A DNA stretch of 64,000 nt, taken from positions 186,001 to 250,000 of the forward strand of contig NZ_JBIWES010000004.1 in the NCBI RefSeq assembly GCF_044762665.1, in the 5' to 3' direction. This document shows, piece by piece, positions 8,464-16,967 of the stretch. The notes beneath the pieces were generated by a model that was given only the letters and a program-made list of their open reading frames with translations, did no database searches and was not told where the DNA came from. Made by a program: the position numbers and the translations under genes. Every line of letters begins with the position of its first letter. Position 1 is the stretch's first letter. This DNA is from Peribacillus frigoritolerans_B. GTDB taxonomy: Bacteria; Bacillota; Bacilli; Bacillales; DSM-1321.

Positions 8464-9908
8464 ATTTCCTCACCTTTCTTTATGGAAAAGAAGACACTTG
8501 TACCTATTCCTATCTCACTGGTAGCCCAGATATCCCCTCCATGCTCGTCGATAATTTTTTTTGCGATCGCAAGTCCTAAACCACTTCCGCCTGTCAGGGA
8601 ATTTCTAGATTGCTCAGCACGATAAAAGCGGTTAAAAATATAAGGCAAAGCAGAAGATTCTATTCCATAGCCATTATCTGTGACTTGTACTACTACATCA
8701 TATAGTCCTTCATGCAGAGAAATGGAAATGTGTTTTTCATCTTTATTCATATACTTTACACAATTGCTGATCAGGTTGGCCAATACGCGTTTCAGTTTCT
8801 CTCTATCCGCCGTTACGTATATCGGTTTATTCAGCTGTTGAAGGTCAATCTGGATTCCTTGTTGAAGTAAATCCAATTGAAGTTCTTCTACGTAGTCTTT
8901 CAAATATTTATCTAGTCTGAGCGTCTCAAAAGTGAATAGTTCCTTTTTTAAATCCAGCTTGGAAAATAAAAACAATTCATCTATCAATGAATCCATATCT
9001 TTTGCTTTTAGGTATACCGTCGATAAATACTTGTCCATTTTCTGTGGGGTGTTTGCTACTCCGTCTTTTATCCCCTCAACATATCCCATAATCGAAGTGA
9101 TAGGTGTCTTCAAATCATGAGAAATATTGGAAAGTAGTTCTTTGCGATTTTCCTCATACTGAAGCTGAAGGTTTACGGACTCTTTTAACTTTTTTCTCAT
9201 TTCCTCAAATTCCCTATTCAATTGTCCGATTTCATCATTCGAAGCCGCTTTGATTTCAAAGTTTAAATCTCCTGATTTTATCCTCTCTGCTCCCTCTTTA
9301 AGTATTGAGATAGGTTTGATGATGCTTCTTGAAACTAAATAATTTAAAAGTCCAATAATCATTACAAACAGTAATAACAATAGAGCGAATAAAATGGGAA
9401 ATGACTCCCGAGTCAGCTCGGCATAGGAACTTGCCTTTCTCATTACAAAAATACTTCCTTCACTTTTATCCGAAAAATAAAAATCAAACTTCACATAGGT
9501 GAAAAAAGAGTCTTTCATTTTGATTGTGTCCCGTGTATTGATGTTCGTTTCTTCGAAAATGGGAAGTGATTGAACCAAACCTAGCTTATCAAGTGCGGGG
9601 GACGCATACTCAATGTTATTACCTTTTCTAACGACAATCTTAATATCTCTATGTTCAAGCTTCTTCAGCTGTTCTTCGTTTAGAAGCTGCTCAGGGTTAT
9701 TTTTTGCCAAAAGCTTTAAATCGAGAAACACACTTTCTTCTACTGCAGTCAAAGGTTTTTGGAGATAAGAGTTTTTATATAAATGCTCTATCGATTTTAC
9801 ATCACCTGTTATTGCAAAAATAAGTAAAAATCCAGCTGCTAAAAATAAAGTGATGGAAATAAGAATTACGCCAACGTAGGACAACAGAAACCTCATTTTA
9901 ATTGACAA
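8460..9908 (-). CDS. Sensor histidine kinase
   Basis: 482-residue membrane kinase: helix at ~8-33, extracellular sensor of ~130 residues, second helix at ~170-192, HAMP domain, HisKA domain with the phospho-acceptor His in SNISHDLKTPITSIMGY, and a HATPase_c domain with N box (NLISNCVKYM), DNGYGI and GSGLGLAIAKK. It should phosphorylate the regulator encoded next. I accept TTG at 9908 as start because GGGGTGA lies 6 nt upstream; the in-frame ATG 12 nt later would be too far away. The sensed signal is unknown. Confidence 0.94.
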   Translation of the reverse strand: MSIKMRFLLSYVGVILISITLFLAAGFLLIFAITGDVKSIEHLYKNSYLQKPLTAVEESVFLDLKLLAKNNPEQLLNEEQLKKLEHRDIKIVVRKGNNIEYASPALDKLGLVQSLPIFEETNINTRDTIKMKDSFFTYVKFDFYFSDKSEGSIFVMRKASSYAELTRESFPILFALLLLLFVMIIGLLNYLVSRSIIKPISILKEGAERIKSGDLNFEIKAASNDEIGQLNREFEEMRKKLKESVNLQLQYEENRKELLSNISHDLKTPITSIMGYVEGIKDGVANTPQKMDKYLSTVYLKAKDMDSLIDELFLFSKLDLKKELFTFETLRLDKYLKDYVEELQLDLLQQGIQIDLQQLNKPIYVTADREKLKRVLANLISNCVKYMNKDEKHISISLHEGLYDVVVQVTDNGYGIESSALPYIFNRFYRAEQSRNSLTGGSGLGLAIAKKIIDEHGGDIWATSEIGIGTSVFFSIKKGEEM

Positions 9909-10074
9909 ATATGTTCACCCCGTTCGATCTCTCGTTTTCTCTTATATAGAAAAGTTCACCGTTTATCTGCTGTTCCTGCATATGCATGATAATTTTTCTT
10001 TGAACTTAAAAAACATATCACACAAATCTTAAAATTTTCTAAAATACATAGAAAAATCCTAATTCATTTTCGGT

Positions 10075-10176
10075 CTACAGTTTTTTATTTAAAAAACTCC
10101 AGCTTGATTTCAAAAATCCGCTCCCTTTCCGCCGACTGTCTGCCAAGCCGCATCAAAGCAAGCGTCTGTGGGGTCT
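10075..10176 (-). repeat. Dispersed intergenic repeat, copy 1
   Basis: About 102 bp, starting CTACAGTTTTTTATTTAAAA, with a core of about 40 bp (10108-10148, including TTTCAAAAATCCGCTCCC) identical to the copy at 10286. On the opposite strand the same elements (GGGAGCGGATTT, AAATAAAAAAACTG) occur in the larger element near 45.5 kb. It belongs to the GC-rich intergenic repeats found in many Bacillus genomes. No coding role; short reading frames through it are incidental. Confidence 0.8.
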
Positions 10177-10285
10177 CGGGTAGCCAGTTTTTCGGCAGGA
10201 GTGTCACATATCTTCAATCCATTGGGTTTTCAGTTCATTTAAAACAAAAATCATGCAGTAAAACTAATTCCTTATTCAGTTTTGC

Positions 10286-10386
10286 CTACAGTTTTTTATT
10301 TAAAAACGTTCCCTTGATTTCAAAAATCCGCTCCCTTTCCGCCGACTGTCTGCCAAGCCCCCTCGACGCAAGCGTCTAGCGGGGTC
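10286..10386 (-). repeat. Dispersed intergenic repeat, copy 2
   Basis: Second copy, 211 bp after copy 1 in the same orientation. The last quarter has drifted (CCCCCTCGACGCAAGCGTCT against CCGCATCAAAGCAAGCGTCT). Compensating changes around GACGCAAGCGTC leave a perfect small hairpin in this copy, hinting at selection for RNA or DNA structure. Confidence 0.8.
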
Positions 10387-10604
10387 ACTGCTAAGGTTGT
10401 TTTTGTTAAAATATTTTTTTAACCTACCTTTTATAATAATGAAATTATTTATAAATTATCCAAGAATTATATAAAGCTGCACTTCAGCATTTATTATCTT
10501 CACAAAGATACGAAATTAATTTAGCGAAACCTTTATCAAGCACACGGAAAAGACCATGAAGGTTTAATAGTTTACTATTTTTCCAGAGTTTGTGAGACAT
10601 AGAG

Positions 10605-10642
10605 AAAAAGCGAACTTCCTCCATAGGGAAAGTCCGCTTTTT
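10605..10642 (-). terminator. Terminator of the metallophosphoesterase gene
   Basis: AAAAAGCGAACTTCC pairs with GGGAAAGTCCGCTTTTT (one G-U and one bulge). The minus strand then ends in a T-run. It lies about 40 nt after the stop codon. Confidence 0.8.
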
Positions 10643-10682
10643 ACTTATACAAATTTTAAGAAATGCTCATCTGTTCTTCTCA

Positions 10683-12941
10683 TTAATTTGGTGAGACGAT
10701 CATTTGGTCATCCAATCTAATATCGTCAATCGACCAAAACCAATTATTTTTCGCATTATGCATTCTCCATTGTAATTTAATAGAAGATGCACCTTCAGGA
10801 ACCTTAATCGATTTAACTTCATACTTATTCAAAACATGTCCATTTTTATTATCAGAAGCAGCTTTATTGTCATAAACGAGAACTTGTTGTTTTACCCCAT
10901 TATCAAAGATAGCCGTTACTTCAGCTGTTTGCGTTCCTTCTTGTTTATAGTGAGATGCAAATCCTAAGAATAGATCTTTTGCACCATCAACTTTTACAGA
11001 AGGGGAAGTTAATGTACTATCAAAAAAGCCTTTTGATGCTGGTGAACCGTTATCATCCCATTCATCAGGATCCGCTACAGCTATAACACCTTGGCCAAGC
11101 TCAAATTTGTTCCGATCTTGGTCTTCTGCCTTTGTCCAAAAGTCCTTTGTTGTAAAGCTCCAACCTTGCCACTCCTCTGTACCAGCTGGCATATTCGAGC
11201 TATTTGTAACCGACCAGCCGTTAGGAGCTGTATGGCTCCAACCGAGAATGGAACTTGGAATGTTTTCATTCACTGCTGGCTTTAATGCAGACTCTAATTG
11301 GTCAAAACTTTCTCCAAGCATCATGTTTACGAATACATTTATATTCTTGGAGCCGATTATTTGGCCGTCCTCGTAAGCACTGATCGTGAATTGTGATGAA
11401 CCGGAACTTTCCTTACTAGGTGTAGCTTTTATTTGCAATATTTTTTCTTCAGATCCTGAAAGCTCATACTCAAGTTCATTTTGCTCCACACTCCATCCTT
11501 CGGGTGCATCAACTTTAATTTTCCCTTTCACACTGCCATTTCCAAAACTTTTCATCTTCACTTGGAGTGTAGTTGATTCTCCTGTCGTTACTAAAGAAGG
11601 AGAAGCTTGTGCTGAGACCATTTCCAATGCTTTTGTCTGACCACCAGCCAATAACATCTTTTTACTGCTATTGTTAAATGAATCCAGTGCTTGTACTTTA
11701 ATTTCATAATCAGTACCTGGCTTAAGTCCAGCTACCGGGAACTCTATATTCTTGGGCACAGGATCATAATAGAATTCAGAAAATGCGGTGAAGTCTGCGT
11801 CTAGCTCCCCTGTTTCCTTGTTTTTGGCCGTAATGTGATAAGAATGTACGAGCACGTTATCTTTTGCCTGAGGAAATGTTACATTTAAACTTCTTAGTGT
11901 CGATTTTTCTTTTACAATCGAAGCCTTGTCTGTAACTGCAAAAGACGGGGGCAACTGATCTCGGTCGTCTGTATATTTAAATTTATTTTTTTTAGAAGGA
12001 TTTTTTATTACCCATGGTTTTCCTGTCCAATCGTCTTTATGAAAGTCACGTTTTTTAATGACAACTTCATTATTATAAACTTCTACAAGCATTCCTTGAC
12101 TAATATCCCTATTTCCTTCTGGATGAAACCCTTGAAGTTTGCCCGGTTCTAATTCCAAATAACTTACAGAAGACGTGCCAACAGACGTAAAGTCTTTTTG
12201 ATGAATCGTTCTGGGGTCTTCAAGTGGATAATGAGAATGCCCTGAAAATGTAATAACTTGTGGATGTTTCTTTAATGTATCATATAAAAGTTCTTTGTTT
12301 TCCTGAGTTCCCCACAAGTCACTTCCATACACAGTGTCTTTAATGTGTTGATGAAGAAAAACAAAGATTGGTTGGTCCGGATTCTCTTTTTCTGCTGCAG
12401 CTAACTTTTCACCTAGCCAGTTAATTTGATTAACAGAATATAAACCATGGGTATTCCCATTTTCTGGACTTAACGTAATAAAATCATATCCATTTACTTT
12501 TTTATGATAGTAAAGGGAATCCATTCCTGTTTTCTCAAGAAAACGTTCTTGTGCTTTTTCAACGGAAAGTCCATTCCAATAATCATGGTTTCCCATTGTA
12601 AACATGGATTGAACATCACCTTGTTTCTTCTCATTATAAATGGAGAAGAACTTATCATATTCAGTAGCGTATCCATAGTCCGTTAAATCCCCAACGACAA
12701 CAAAAGCATCCTGTTTAGGCGCTGCTTTGTTTAATTGATCCATGGCTGTTCTAAACTTGTTCATATCAGCAGTTGATCCATCATCAATATGTACATCACT
12801 GATTACAGGAAAAACGAGCTCCGGCTTACGTTTATTATCTAAATTTGAAGACTCCGAGTATGCTTGTACACTTGATAAAGAAGTTGTTAATCCTAGCGTT
12901 ACAACTGTCAACATTGCAGCAAATTTATTTTTCGCTTTCAA
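10683..12941 (-). CDS. Secreted calcineurin-like metallophosphoesterase, multidomain
   Basis: About 752 residues. A signal peptide ending near VQAYS is followed by a metallophosphatase domain (~35-330) with all metal-binding blocks: SDVHID, GDLTDYG, MGNHDYW, LHQH and SGHSH. Next come a fibronectin-III-like segment with YHITAKNKETGELDADFTAF, a NPCBM/NEW2-like beta region (~440-540), and a C-terminal domain rich in W and D that could bind carbohydrate or other ligand. It probably cleaves phosphoester substrates outside the cell. I place the start at TTG 12941 because AGGAGG is 8 nt upstream; an earlier TTG at 12947 is only 2 nt from it. Confidence 0.88.
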   Translation of the reverse strand: MKAKNKFAAMLTVVTLGLTTSLSSVQAYSESSNLDNKRKPELVFPVISDVHIDDGSTADMNKFRTAMDQLNKAAPKQDAFVVVGDLTDYGYATEYDKFFSIYNEKKQGDVQSMFTMGNHDYWNGLSVEKAQERFLEKTGMDSLYYHKKVNGYDFITLSPENGNTHGLYSVNQINWLGEKLAAAEKENPDQPIFVFLHQHIKDTVYGSDLWGTQENKELLYDTLKKHPQVITFSGHSHYPLEDPRTIHQKDFTSVGTSSVSYLELEPGKLQGFHPEGNRDISQGMLVEVYNNEVVIKKRDFHKDDWTGKPWVIKNPSKKNKFKYTDDRDQLPPSFAVTDKASIVKEKSTLRSLNVTFPQAKDNVLVHSYHITAKNKETGELDADFTAFSEFYYDPVPKNIEFPVAGLKPGTDYEIKVQALDSFNNSSKKMLLAGGQTKALEMVSAQASPSLVTTGESTTLQVKMKSFGNGSVKGKIKVDAPEGWSVEQNELEYELSGSEEKILQIKATPSKESSGSSQFTISAYEDGQIIGSKNINVFVNMMLGESFDQLESALKPAVNENIPSSILGWSHTAPNGWSVTNSSNMPAGTEEWQGWSFTTKDFWTKAEDQDRNKFELGQGVIAVADPDEWDDNGSPASKGFFDSTLTSPSVKVDGAKDLFLGFASHYKQEGTQTAEVTAIFDNGVKQQVLVYDNKAASDNKNGHVLNKYEVKSIKVPEGASSIKLQWRMHNAKNNWFWSIDDIRLDDQMIVSPN

Positions 12942-13310
12942 AATCAATTCCTCCTACTTATCGTTTAGCCCCTTAAAACATGTAATCATTTTACAAAAAC
13001 ACAAAGATCCTCCTTATTTTAAAATTTTTATGGTAATTTCCAATTAAAATAGTAACTTTATATTATTAATAAAATATAACCACCGTGTAATTTATATATT
13101 AATAAATCAAAAAAAGGCCTATGGCCAGTATTCACTTTGTTATCGTTTTTCGTATTTGCCTTTGTTTAATCGGAATGGGGTACTTTCCCTTAACTAGGTG
13201 ATTACCCATAAAATGGTGAAATTTATACAGGTGGTAATTGGTTCCAAAGTACATGGAAACACCAATTTTTGTATGTTAACGTCTAGAAGAAGGAAAGGGG
13301 AGAGTATATT
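12942..13310. other. Intergenic region, nothing recognised
   Basis: AT-rich region between the divergent phosphoesterase gene and the damaged small secreted-protein gene. It presumably contains both promoters; no clear hexamer pair, repeat or RNA was recognised. Confidence 0.4.
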
Positions 13311-13794
13311 ATAAAAAAAATATTAAATATTGGCTTGGCAGTAACACTTGTTTTTGGACTGTTTTGCGATTGCACCCACGAATAAAACTTATGCCCTATC
13401 CTATGATAATACAAATCCTTATTCAACAGGCTGTGTGAATAAAAGTCCAATCACCTATGAAACAGAATATATTTATAAAAACGGTGTGAAAATTGGATAT
13501 GCACAGCTAAAAGGAAGTGCGTATTGTCATACAGCTTGGGGATACTTAAAGTTTTATTCTGCTGCTCCGTACGATTATTATGCAAATGTTTGGGTGGATA
13601 GTTTTAATGGCACGACCAAGAGAGCATTTACAAGTTGTGCTAGTTCCGGTGGTAACGGTTGGCTAATGAAAGGTCAGACGTCCTGTTATACTGCACAATT
13701 ATGGAATTTAGATCCATATAATGCTTTGGCAAAAGCAGGTATTTATTCTCCAAGTGGGGCTCTCATTATTTCTGCGAACACCGGTGGTTATTAA
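13311..13794 (+). pseudogene. Small secreted protein (DUF2690-like) with lost start codon and frameshifted signal peptide
   Basis: The mature region (13366-13794) reads openly as a ~140-residue protein with Cys in STGCVNKSPITYETEYIY, GSAYCHTAWGY, TSCASSGGN and QTSCYTAQ, resembling DUF2690 secreted proteins (recalled, not searched). The expected signal peptide, KKILNIGLAVTLVFGLF, is present in another frame directly upstream. Deleting one T from the run at 13362-13365 would join them as ...VFGLF-AIAPTNKTYA. The codon 8 nt after the AAAGGGGAG ribosome site is ATA, where ATG is expected. A rescue start at TTG 13348 would remove most of the signal peptide. So it is probably inactive, or the assembly has two errors here. 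Confidence 0.75.
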
Positions 13795-13866
13795 TAGGTT
13801 ATAAAAGGGGTCCTGACAGCAATTAATGCGTCTATAACAGCGATTCCCTATTGCTGATTTTATTGA

Positions 13867-13906
13867 CAAAAGGCATTCGGAAATAATTCATTCCGAATGC
13901 CTTTTA
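13867..13906 (+). terminator. Terminator after the DUF2690-like gene
   Basis: AAAAGGCATTCGGAA and TTCCGAATGCCTTTT form a perfect 15-bp stem with an 8-nt loop, with T/A runs on either side, 70 nt after the stop codon. Confidence 0.88.
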
Positions 13907-14304
13907 TGAATTTAATCGCATACCATGCTTTTTTGCATCAGCGAAAATACGGCAGCGAGCTTAATAGATAATTTTTAGGTAACTACTTAGTTTGAACCAA
14001 GACAATTTCGTCAATAATCGGAATCTCTCTTATTAATAAAGATAAAAGATTTTCTTCGATTGTATTGTCGATTATAAGAATCTTCTATTACTGGTCCAGA
14101 CATGAACGTTCACCTTTTTTACAGGGATTTTACCACTGCCCATAAAGGCTTTAGCAAATCATTATCATACGGCATTTTTATGTAAAAAGATGGATAATCA
14201 ACTCTTTTAAAAAAAAGCAGCTCCCTGCTTACTGAAGTGAGGCAGTTAGCTCAATAAGCGATGACCCATAAAACAGTCACATATAAAAGTATGTGATATA
14301 AATT
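13907..14304. other. Intergenic region with small remnant
   Basis: Besides the frameshifted small gene described separately, no feature was recognised. The stretch at 14205-14260 contains partial inverted repeats around AAAGCAGCTCCCTGCTT but lacks a T-run. Confidence 0.4.
13983..14103 (-). pseudogene. Frameshifted remnant of a small gene
   Basis: On the minus strand AAGGTGA is followed 6 nt later by an ATG reading MSGPVIED. The frame then drifts, and an adjacent frame continues as LIIDNTIEENLLSLLIREIP and ends VLVQTK-stop. Together they look like a ~45-residue protein broken by one indel. I do not recognise the family. Confidence 0.35.
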
Positions 14305-14865
14305 TCATAACCAGTGTTTTGGATATTGTCTTGTTTGAAATAAATTATTATAAATCATCGATATAAAAACTAATAAGAAGGTACCTATAATAATTGAAGT
14401 CAGGAATCCCCAACCAACTTGAGAATTGACCGAAACAAGGGCACTAGCTGCTGCAGGAGGATGAACAGTTTTTGTAAGAGTCATTATAATTAATACAATG
14501 GCCAATACTAGGCCGATAATGAATAAGCTTTTACCAAAGATGCTCCAAATGATAAGAGCTATCGTTGTGGAGATTATATGTCCTCCAATAACATTACGGG
14601 GTTGTGACAAGAGACTTTTATGGGCACCAAAAACAATGACACAGCTCGCCCCAAGAGGAGCTAATGCCATAGGATATCCTAAATAAACAGCTATAAAACT
14701 AATAATGATTATTGCAATGAGCCCACCTATAGCTGAAACAATGGAATCTATATAATCAACTCTGTCCTTTTCTCTAGCTTCGCCCTTCATTTTCTTTAAA
14801 TATGCTGTTAAGCCTATGTTTTGTTGATTGCTCCAACTTTTTTCAACACTTTTTTCTAATTCCAT
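14305..14865 (-). CDS. HPP-family membrane protein
   Basis: 186-residue protein with a ~40-residue charged N-terminus and four to five membrane helices. It carries the family hallmark VHPPAAASAL around residue 138 and APLGASCVIVFGAHKSLLSQPRN earlier (given in part). HPP proteins are small integral membrane proteins; plant and cyanobacterial members have been linked to nitrite transport, but no role is shown for the Firmicute ones. The Shine-Dalgarno is weak (GGAAAAAAT). It stands as a single gene. Confidence 0.85.
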   Translation of the reverse strand: MELEKSVEKSWSNQQNIGLTAYLKKMKGEAREKDRVDYIDSIVSAIGGLIAIIIISFIAVYLGYPMALAPLGASCVIVFGAHKSLLSQPRNVIGGHIISTTIALIIWSIFGKSLFIIGLVLAIVLIIMTLTKTVHPPAAASALVSVNSQVGWGFLTSIIIGTFLLVFISMIYNNLFQTRQYPKHWL

Positions 14866-15040
14866 AATTTATTTTTTCCTCACGTATTCTAAGTAAGTCG
14901 ACAAGTCGACAGGGTTTTTATATATTGTTATCTTACAGGAAAACCATGAATTTTTAAATATATATCTGAATTTCCATTTTTGCATCTCAAAAACACCTAT
15001 GTCTGTGAACCTATCATTTTCCTTGGCAAACCTTTAGGCT

Positions 15041-15565
15041 TTACCGTAAAAGAGAGTATAGATAAGTATCAAATGAAACATCATTTTGGTACAAATAATT
15101 TCTCAATATCCCTTCTTTTTTGAAACCTAAATTTGTCAACAACTTATTGGATGCTTTATTTTCGATAAAAACAATTGCTCCAATGCGCGTTAATTCAAGC
15201 TCTTTAAAACCATAAGAAATCACCTTACTGACAGCTTCTGTTGCATAACCGTTACCCCAATATTTTGGGAAAAGCGCATAGCTCAGTTCTGCTCTTTTAT
15301 GTTCTTGAGACCATTCTTGAAATCCAATCGTTCCAATGATGCCATCCTTCCCTTTCAATTCAATTCCCCATTTGATTCCATGTCGTTCTTCGAAATTCTT
15401 TGAAAACTTCTTAATCAATTTCTTCACCTGATCTGTATTTGTTAATGGAGTTTGCCCATAATATCTTAATACATCTGGATTGGAAAAACATTTTAATATA
15501 TCTGCTGCATCACCTTCAGCCATTTCTCTCAGGACCAACCGTTTTGTTTCTAAAATCGGAAACAT
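15041..15565 (-). CDS. GNAT-family N-acetyltransferase (RimJ/RimL type)
   Basis: About 174 residues, full length for a RimJ/RimL-like GNAT protein. It opens FPILETKRLVLREMAEGDA, has the acetyl-CoA-binding region with WGNGYATEAV, and ends LGFKKEGILRNYLYQ. It should move an acetyl group from acetyl-CoA to an amine, often a protein N-terminus or small molecule; the substrate is unknown. I place the start at ATG 15565, 7 nt after GGGAGTGG; a longer reading frame from 15607 would add 14 residues ahead of the family start. Confidence 0.9.
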   Translation of the reverse strand: MFPILETKRLVLREMAEGDAADILKCFSNPDVLRYYGQTPLTNTDQVKKLIKKFSKNFEERHGIKWGIELKGKDGIIGTIGFQEWSQEHKRAELSYALFPKYWGNGYATEAVSKVISYGFKELELTRIGAIVFIENKASNKLLTNLGFKKEGILRNYLYQNDVSFDTYLYSLLR

Positions 15566-15738
15566 TTTTCCACTCCCTTTGCTATAACTAGATCTATTTC
15601 GTTCCAAAAACGCACCTCAATAACAACCTTACGAAATGCCTCTTCCATTTTTAAAAAAGGTCAACCAGTATACCTGCTGACTTTATACCTTAAGAACACA
15701 CCCCTTAGCTTTATAAGTGCTTGGTTGTTTCAGCAGGA

Positions 15739-15968
15739 TTATCTATTATATTCCATAGTTATTACGCATTTCCCTTCTTGCGTCCTTTCTCTACATACCT
15801 ATGGGCTTGAACTAATTCTTCAAACGCATAACATCTGTCAATGACCACTTTTAACTTCCCTGCTTCAACAAGTTCCTTGAGGAAGTTTAGAGCTTCGGGG
15901 ATTTCAGGTGAGCTTGGAATCAAGTGGCGATAAGTACCTTCCTGAGAATTCCCTGTACTTGATCCCAT
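15739..15968 (-). pseudogene. C-terminal fragment of a zinc-type alcohol dehydrogenase (MDR)
   Basis: Only the last ~75 residues remain. The stretches ALNFLKELVEAGKLKVVIDR, CYAFEELVQAHRYVEKG and KGN match the end of MDR-family oxidoreductases. The frame then breaks: the expected VIT-type ending follows in the next frame to 15739. The N-terminal catalytic part is absent. The preceding GSSTGNSQ looks like the middle of the same family joined by an internal deletion. Confidence 0.75.
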
Positions 15969-16018
15969 TTAATATTAATCTATCTTCATCTTTTGTATGG
16001 AGAGTTCAAGCATGTTTT

Positions 16019-16142
16019 ACAGGAGATACTGTGTTCCAAGAACAGGTTTTATCCCTGTTTTCAGCGGGTCAAACTGGCTAAAGATTTCTTCGGCATCACA
16101 TGCCTAATAATCGGCTCACCTGCATGATTTCGGCCGACAACT
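16019..16142 (-). pseudogene. Fragment of an ATP sulfurylase (sat)
   Basis: Two frames on the minus strand together read VVGRNHAGEP, then CDAEEIFSQFDPLKTGIKPV. These match the sat stretches VGRDHAGVGNYYGTYDAQEVF... seen in the second sat copy near 28.0 kb. One frame change is needed. It directly adjoins the MDR fragment, so this short segment holds debris of at least two genes. Confidence 0.7.
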
Positions 16143-16448
16143 TTTTTTATTGAAGTTTTACTCCAATTTATATTTCCATTTCAATTCCTATTATTATAAG
16201 AAAAAATCCATTCGTATCGAATGGATTTTAATCAATCGTGCTTCCCTGATGCTTAACAATAAAAATTAATTCCTCTCTTGTACTTGCTATCAATCTACAA
16301 CAGTTTTAGATTGATTTTGATCTAAAACCTAAGAATATATAAGCCTCTCTGTCCATGAAGCACTTTTATGATGTTCAGCATATATTATTATTCTGAATAT
16401 CAAATTACATAAAGTTCATTATGCTTTTATTTGTCTCCCCCGACACTT
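16143..16448. other. Intergenic region with hairpin
   Basis: Contains a perfect 12-bp hairpin (AAAATCCATTCG / CGAATGGATTTT, 16203-16229) with a T-run on the minus strand, likely the terminator for the DUF1360 gene upstream. Nothing else was recognised. Confidence 0.55.
16199..16230 (-). terminator. Terminator downstream of the DUF1360 gene
   Basis: A perfect 12-bp stem with a 3-nt loop (TAT) and, on the minus strand, a following T-run. It lies about 220 nt after the DUF1360 stop codon; no gene lies between. Confidence 0.7.
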
Positions 16449-16787
16449 TCATGTTTTAGATTCAATAAAAGCGGCAGCTCCAGCAACAGCAAAGACCACT
16501 ATGATTGGAAAAACAGCAGGAAAATAATAATAAGTAAGTACAGTAATGAGGGAACACCAAAACCCTACACACCAATAACAACTTAAAAGCGAACCAATGA
16601 AATAACGAAGTCCTGATCCTTTTATTTCAATGATTTCCTCCAGTTGTCCTGAGGCATTTTCTTGGATGGTGGCAGTCAAGAAAGGTTTTCTGATGAATGA
16701 AGTGATTTCGTCAAATACAATTAAATGAGTTAACCGGAAGGTAGCCAATATTAAAATAAAAAAATCAAGCCATTCGATAGCCAACAC
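16449..16787 (-). CDS. DUF1360 membrane protein
   Basis: 112-residue protein with an N-terminal helix (WLDFFILILATFRLTHLIVF) containing the FRLTHLI block typical of DUF1360. A central cytoplasmic segment follows, then two more helices around SCYWCVGFWCSLIT with a Cys-rich turn. Members occur in spore-formers and are sporulation-associated in some annotations; the function is not established. The start is GTG at 16787 with AGGAGGTG upstream. It is divergent from the cysteine-rich spore-surface candidate at 16968. Confidence 0.8.
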   Translation of the reverse strand: MLAIEWLDFFILILATFRLTHLIVFDEITSFIRKPFLTATIQENASGQLEEIIEIKGSGLRYFIGSLLSCYWCVGFWCSLITVLTYYYFPAVFPIIVVFAVAGAAAFIESKT

Positions 16788-16967
16788 CTATTCACCTCCT
16801 AATCTTTCTTTTCATATTTTATGATTTGGATTTTGATTATATAAATATACATTTATAAATCCATAAAATTTTATTAGCCCATTTTCTAAGAAAAATGTAC
16901 CCATAAAAAGATATCCCCATAGTATGTTAATGTGTTCAAAACCTGATACTGAAGGGAAAGATGTTTG

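Larger units (their letters stand above)
9909..10604. other. Intergenic region with repeat pair
   Basis: Apart from the two repeats described separately, this ~700-bp region is AT-rich and shows no gene. The histidine-kinase promoter should lie in its left part, but I could not place it. Confidence 0.5.

Noticed and set aside
10104..10379. 91-codon open frame across the repeat pair
   Set aside because: It exists only because both repeat copies lack stops in one frame; its peptide is itself a duplicate with no ribosome site.
14896..14912. GTCGAC-AA-GTCGAC double site as an operator
   Set aside because: Short and not linked to a promoter that I could place; chance occurrence is possible.
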